The notes under the pieces were generated by a model. That model was not told where the DNA came from. It did not search any database and saw only the letters and a list, made by a program, of their open reading frames with translations. A stretch of DNA of 64,000 nt from Liminaster sp017519885 (lineage in GTDB: Bacteria; Bacteroidota; Bacteroidia; Bacteroidales; UBA3663): assembly GCA_017519885.1 (NCBI GenBank), contig JAFWRO010000054.1, positions 1 through 64,000 of the forward strand. The letters are read 5' to 3'. Positions 60,594-64,000 of the stretch are shown here, piece by piece. The first letter of the stretch is position 1. Each line of letters starts with the position of its first letter. The position numbers were made by a program, and so were the translations under genes.

Positions 60594-61049
60594 ATGAAAG
60601 ACAATAAGTTACATATCCTCATGGAGGATCCTGAGCTCCCCAAGCAGCTTAAGGATGCTCGTCGGAACCACGGCGGAATGACGGTTCCCGAGGATTTCTT
60701 CGCGCAGTTCGAGCGTAAGATGAACGCTGTCATCGACGCCGATATTGCAGCCAAGGAGGCCGAGAAGAAACCTTCCATCAAGGTTGAAAACCAGCAGTCG
60801 GTACTTAGTCCCAAGCGCTGGATCAAGGTTGCTGCCATGGTAGCTATGGTTGTCGCTGTTGGACTTGCTATCCAGTTCAAGTGGTTCGGACAAAACCAGA
60901 TTGACTCCAACAATGTCAATCAGCTTGTCAACATCGAACAGACGTCAAGCGAAGAGATGGAGAAAATTGAGATTCCTGAGCAGATCGAAGATGTGCTGAT
61001 GTTATCGACCAACGATTATGATGCTTACGATATTTATTGCGGCTTATGA
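60594..61049 (+). CDS. Probable anti-sigma factor, single membrane helix
   Basis: The 151-residue protein has a soluble N-terminal part (~1-80: NKLHILMEDPELPKQLKDAR, VPEDFFAQFERKMNAVIDAD), one membrane helix (~84-101, WIKVAAMVAMVVAVGLAIQF) and an acidic extracytoplasmic tail. Size, topology and position just after an ECF sigma gene point to an anti-sigma factor, though no zinc-binding ZAS motif is visible. Its stop overlaps the next start (ATGA). Confidence 0.7.
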   Translation: MKDNKLHILMEDPELPKQLKDARRNHGGMTVPEDFFAQFERKMNAVIDADIAAKEAEKKPSIKVENQQSVLSPKRWIKVAAMVAMVVAVGLAIQFKWFGQNQIDSNNVNQLVNIEQTSSEEMEKIEIPEQIEDVLMLSTNDYDAYDIYCGL

Positions 61050-61519
61050 AAAGATTAGTATTGTTTTTTGTCTTGATATTGATCGTTCCTATGGCCGCTC
61101 TGGCACAGAATGATCGTCGGAATGATGGAGAGAATGGCCAGCGTCCATCGTTCGAAAGTTTTATGCGTACAAAGTGTGATATGGTGGTTCATGAACTTGG
61201 CCTCTCGCAAAAGGATAGTTCCCGCTTCATCCCCATCTATCAGGAACTCTTGAAGGAAAAGGCCGAACTCTACAAGAAGTATGGTGGAGGACGACGCATT
61301 CGAATGAAAGTTGATATGGGCGAGTCGGTACCCGATACCACCTTGATGCGAGTAATCTATAACAATTCACAGCTCCAGGTCGAAGACGCCCAACTTGAGC
61401 ATCGCTACCTGCTTCGTCTTTCTGGCGTTCTCACTCCGATGCAACTCTATAAATTGCAGAATGCTGAACAAAAATTCAGAACGAGTATAATGCGCAGACC
61501 ACAAAATCGAGGAAAATAG
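61046..61519 (+). CDS. Small periplasmic helical protein (Spy/CpxP-like)
   Basis: ATG 61046 overlaps the previous stop by 4 bp and gives the signal peptide MKRLVLFFVLILIVPMAALA. The 157-residue product is helical and basic, with FESFMRTKCDMVVHELGLSQ, FIPIYQELLKEKAELYKKYG and a late LTPMQLYKLQNAEQKFRTSI. Proteins of this kind after ECF sigma/anti-sigma pairs often resemble Spy/CpxP or zinc-resistance periplasmic sensors. It may sense envelope stress or feed back on the anti-sigma. Last gene of the five-gene unit; a terminator follows. Confidence 0.7.
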   Translation: MKRLVLFFVLILIVPMAALAQNDRRNDGENGQRPSFESFMRTKCDMVVHELGLSQKDSSRFIPIYQELLKEKAELYKKYGGGRRIRMKVDMGESVPDTTLMRVIYNNSQLQVEDAQLEHRYLLRLSGVLTPMQLYKLQNAEQKFRTSIMRRPQNRGK

Positions 61520-61557
61520 AGCAAAAAAGTTGTTATTCAACATAAAATTGACATTTT

Positions 61558-61594
61558 TTCGACCCCAACTCTTGGAGGGGTCGAATTTTTTTTG
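61558..61594 (+). terminator. Rho-independent terminator of the sigma-factor unit
   Basis: TTCGACCCC (61558-61566) pairs with GGGGTCGAA (61577-61585), followed by TTTTTTTTG. Confidence 0.9.
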
Positions 61595-61603
61595 TATATT
61601 TGT
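61571..61603 (+). promoter_or_regulatory. Promoter of the YhcH/branching-enzyme pair, overlapping the terminator
   Basis: CTTGG (61571-61575), inside the terminator loop, 19 bp, then TATATTTGT (61595-61603). Leader of ~90 nt with a GTGCA…TGCAC hairpin. Confidence 0.65.
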
Positions 61604-61693
61604 CGCGTGTAATTGTGCATGTGCATTATTATTTTGCACAGTGATTGACCGAAATAATTAACTAACCTCTATTAACTTATAATAAACACTTAC

Positions 61694-62140
61694 ATGGTAC
61701 TAGATTCTTTGACAAACAGTGCTAACTATGAGGCACTGAATCCTTATTTCAAAATGGCTTTCGACTATATAAAGAAGACGGATTGGAGTACGGTTGAGCC
61801 AGGCAGGATTTTGCTCGATGGCAAGAACTGTTTCATCAACGTCATCAACCAGGCGGGCAAGACACCCGAGGCTGCCAAGTTCGAAACCCACAACAACTAC
61901 CTCGATATTCAGATCCCACTCGATGGCACTGAACTGATGGGCTTCATTCCCACCGATGAACTCAAGCTACCCGATGCACCCTACAATCCCGAAAAGGACG
62001 TTACCAAGTACAGCGATAAGACCGACTGCCTTATTGTGGTTAAACCAATGCATTTTGCTATCTTCTGGCCTTGGGATGGACACCAGCCATGTGTCGGCGA
62101 GGGTAATTGGAAGAAACTCGTTGTCAAGATCAAACTCTAA
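61694..62140 (+). CDS. YhcH/YjgK/YiaL (DUF386) family protein
   Basis: The 148-residue cytoplasmic protein forms a cupin-like double-stranded beta-helix. FETHNNYLDIQIPLDGTELM and the C-terminal MHFAIFWPWDGHQPCVGEGN are family signatures; His and Glu residues here (FETH, DGHQP) probably bind a metal. Relatives act in sialic-acid or galactoside metabolism (anomerase-like EbgC, YhcH). It precedes the branching-enzyme gene by 47 nt on the same strand, which suggests co-transcription. Confidence 0.9.
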   Translation: MVLDSLTNSANYEALNPYFKMAFDYIKKTDWSTVEPGRILLDGKNCFINVINQAGKTPEAAKFETHNNYLDIQIPLDGTELMGFIPTDELKLPDAPYNPEKDVTKYSDKTDCLIVVKPMHFAIFWPWDGHQPCVGEGNWKKLVVKIKL

Positions 62141-62187
62141 TCGTTTTTTATCCTTTCAATAACGTATTCACCTAAATATTTGACAAT

Positions 62188-64000
62188 ATGAAAAAGACAA
62201 CGGTCAAGAAGTCATCAACTTTCTTTAGCCCGACCAGCAAGGTTGTACATGAAGTCGTCAAGACTCATGATCCTCTGGTAATCAACAAGTGGATGAATTC
62301 CTTGAAGCCCAATTCACTTAAGATGTTGCGCGACCTGACTTACCTGCAGGATTTCTCTGATGCCATTCTCGGCCGCTTCAAATATGCAGCGTGGAAGATG
62401 CACGAGATTACGCAGAATGTTGCCTCGCTCTCCGACCTTGCCGACGGCTACCTCTACTATGGCCTGCATCGCCAGAAGGATGGCACGTGGCGCTTCCGCG
62501 AATGGGCGCCCAATGCTACCGCCATCTATATCATCGGCGAGATGAACGACTGGCAGGAGAAGCCCGAGTATGCTTGTCATCGACTTGAGAACGGCAACTG
62601 GGAGATAGAGCTGCCTGCCGATGCCATGCACCATGAAGAACTCTATAAGCTTTCCGTCCACTGGAATGGCGGACAGGGCGAACGCATCCCCTCGTATGCA
62701 CGCCGTGTGGTGCAGGATGAGCAGACCAAGATTTTCTCGGCCCAGGTGTGGGCACCGGCTCGTCCCTATCGTTTCCGCAACAAGATGTTCCGTCCGCAAG
62801 TCGATCCGCTTCTCATCTACGAATGCCACATCGGCATGGCCACGTCGGAGGAGAAGGTGGGCACCTACGAGGAGTTCCGCGTGAACGTCCTGCCGCGCAT
62901 CGCCCGCCTTGGCTACACCGCCGTGCAGATCATGGCCATCCAGGAGCATCCCTACTACGGGTCGTTCGGCTACCATGTCTCGAACTTCTTTGCTGCCTCC
63001 AGCCGTTTCGGTACGCCCGACGAACTGAAGCACCTCATCGACGATGCCCACAATATGGGTCTTGCCGTCATCATGGATATCGTTCATTCGCATGCAGTAA
63101 AGAACGAACTTGAGGGTCTTGGCAACTTCTGTGGCGATCCTTGCCAGTATTTCCATAGTGGAGGTCGTCGTGAACACCCACAGTGGGACAGCCTCTGCTT
63201 CGACTATGCTCGTCCTGAGGTAATGCACTTCCTGCTGTCGAACTGCAAGTTCTGGCTCGACGAGTATCAGTTCGATGGTTTCCGCTTCGACGGCGTCGGC
63301 TCAATGTTGTACCTCGATCATCAGGGTGGTAGTGGTAACCTCTACGATTACTTCAGCCCCAATGTCGATGGTGATGCTCTCTGCTATGTAACCTTGGCCA
63401 ATGCTTTGATCCATGAGTTCAAGCCTTATGCAGTAACCATTGGTGAGGAAGTGAGCGGTATGCCTGGTCTTGCCGTTCCATTCGAGGAGGGTGGTATCGG
63501 ATTCAATTATCGTCTGCAGATGAATGTGCCCGACTATTGGATCAAACTGCTCAAGGAGCGTCGCGATGAGGATTGGAACACCACCGAAATCAAGTGGCAG
63601 TTGTGCGAAAGTGGCAATCTTATCAATTCGCCTGCCGGCAAGACTATCTCTTATGTGGAAAGTCACGACCAGGCACTCGTGGGCGACAAGACGATCATCT
63701 TCCGTCTTATCGACAGCGATATGTACTGGCACTTCAAGATTGGTGACGAAAACCTCACTGTGCATCGTGGCATTGCCCTGCACAAGATGATTCGTCTCAT
63801 CACGCTTTCGACCATCAACGGTGGCTATCTCAACTTCATGGGCAACGAGTTCGGCCATCCCGAGTGGATTGACTTCCCGCGCGAAGGCAATGGTTGGTCC
63901 TACAAGTATGCCCGTCGTCAATGGGATCTGGTGGACAACGAAGACCTCAATTTCAAGTTCCTCAACCGCTGGGACATTGCCGAGAATCACCTCATCACTT
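62188..64000 (+). CDS. glgB: 1,4-alpha-glucan branching enzyme (GH13_8 type), cut by the window edge
   Basis: The frame is open from ATG 62188 to the end (604 codons visible, no stop). An N-terminal CBM48-like domain (~80-190: YLYYGLHRQKDGTWRFREWA) is followed by the GH13 barrel. Its motifs are VIMDIVHSHAVKN (~294), GFRFDGVGSM with the nucleophile Asp (~360), TIGEEVSGMP with the acid/base Glu (~418) and YVESHDQALVGDKT (~489). Sequence such as FMGNEFGHPEWIDFPREGN and the ESHDQ block is the eukaryote-like subfamily 8, common in Bacteroidetes. It makes alpha-1,6 branches in glycogen. The expected length of ~690 residues means the C-terminal beta domain lies outside the window. Confidence 0.95.
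   Translation, partial: MKKTTVKKSSTFFSPTSKVVHEVVKTHDPLVINKWMNSLKPNSLKMLRDLTYLQDFSDAILGRFKYAAWKMHEITQNVASLSDLADGYLYYGLHRQKDGTWRFREWAPNATAIYIIGEMNDWQEKPEYACHRLENGNWEIELPADAMHHEELYKLSVHWNGGQGERIPSYARRVVQDEQTKIFSAQVWAPARPYRFRNKMFRPQVDPLLIYECHIGMATSEEKVGTYEEFRVNVLPRIARLGYTAVQIMAIQEHPYYGSFGYHVSNFFAASSRFGTPDELKHLIDDAHNMGLAVIMDIVHSHAVKNELEGLGNFCGDPCQYFHSGGRREHPQWDSLCFDYARPEVMHFLLSNCKFWLDEYQFDGFRFDGVGSMLYLDHQGGSGNLYDYFSPNVDGDALCYVTLANALIHEFKPYAVTIGEEVSGMPGLAVPFEEGGIGFNYRLQMNVPDYWIKLLKERRDEDWNTTEIKWQLCESGNLINSPAGKTISYVESHDQALVGDKTIIFRLIDSDMYWHFKIGDENLTVHRGIALHKMIRLITLSTINGGYLNFMGNEFGHPEWIDFPREGNGWSYKYARRQWDLVDNEDLNFKFLNRWDIAENHLIT

Overview
The window reads as a Bacteroidales chromosome segment, most likely Prevotella or a close relative. 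The reasons are: Bacteroidetes-type promoters (a TTTGG-like -33 box, 19 bp, then TATCTTTGC or TAAATTTGC) before at least ten genes; almost no Shine-Dalgarno sites; DUF3575/DUF3868-type outer-membrane proteins; BspA-like surface repeats; CotH-kinase proteins with C-terminal tails resembling type IX secretion (T9SS) sorting signals; and a GH13_8-type branching enzyme. I see no rRNA, tRNA, CRISPR array, phage or intact insertion sequence.

Layout. 0-2 kb: an edge fragment, a gene remnant and an OmpA-family porin. 2.4-3.6 kb: an AAA_14/DUF4143-type ATPase. 3.8-14.6 kb: a secreted, partly starch-related region with a BspA-like repeat protein, a starch-binding (CBM26-like) protein, another exported protein and a large GH13 alpha-amylase with four starch-binding modules. 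All four big proteins share a C-terminal 'W(G/N)TLCLPF' module. Three tiny genes of 52-59 codons sit beside three of them and encode a recognisable peptide family (N-terminal Y-x-P, central V/I-I/V-C/A-T-S, C-terminal R..IW followed by acidic residues). 14.9-18.5 kb: two polytopic membrane proteins and an acyltransferase-3. 18.7-29.2 kb: two CotH-kinase secreted proteins flanking a GH2 glycosidase. 29.5-40.3 kb: a seven-gene, one-direction outer-membrane locus (DUF3575 barrels, lipoprotein, TPR-like protein, DUF3868/OmpA-like protein, large barrel). 40.5-43.4 kb: NhaC antiporter, thioesterase, DprA. 43.7-47 kb: a Wza/Wzc-like capsule export pair. 47.2-50.6 kb: split chromate transporter and MetG. 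50.7-55.5 kb: an MBOAT plus two SGNH hydrolases, an O-acetylation set. 55.8-61.5 kb: DUF3298 lipoprotein, AddB-like nuclease, ECF sigma factor, probable anti-sigma and a small periplasmic protein. 61.7-64 kb: a YhcH-family protein and a branching enzyme cut by the window edge.

The non-coding DNA is unusually structured. From 14.5 to 50.6 kb nearly every intergenic gap carries arrays of ~18-bp palindromes (GCAGCC-N6-GGCTGC and covarying versions such as GCGGCC-N6-GGCCGC), each followed by a conserved ~16-nt spacer like GACGAGGACAC and repeating every 30-36 bp. All arrays point the same way whatever the gene direction, and two genes end on stop codons inside a palindrome. From 2 to 9 kb the gaps instead hold large nested fold-back elements and a different three-copy repeat, one copy of which has its core inverted relative to its flanks. 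The palindrome system and the small-peptide/secreted-protein pairs are the best candidates here for undescribed biology.
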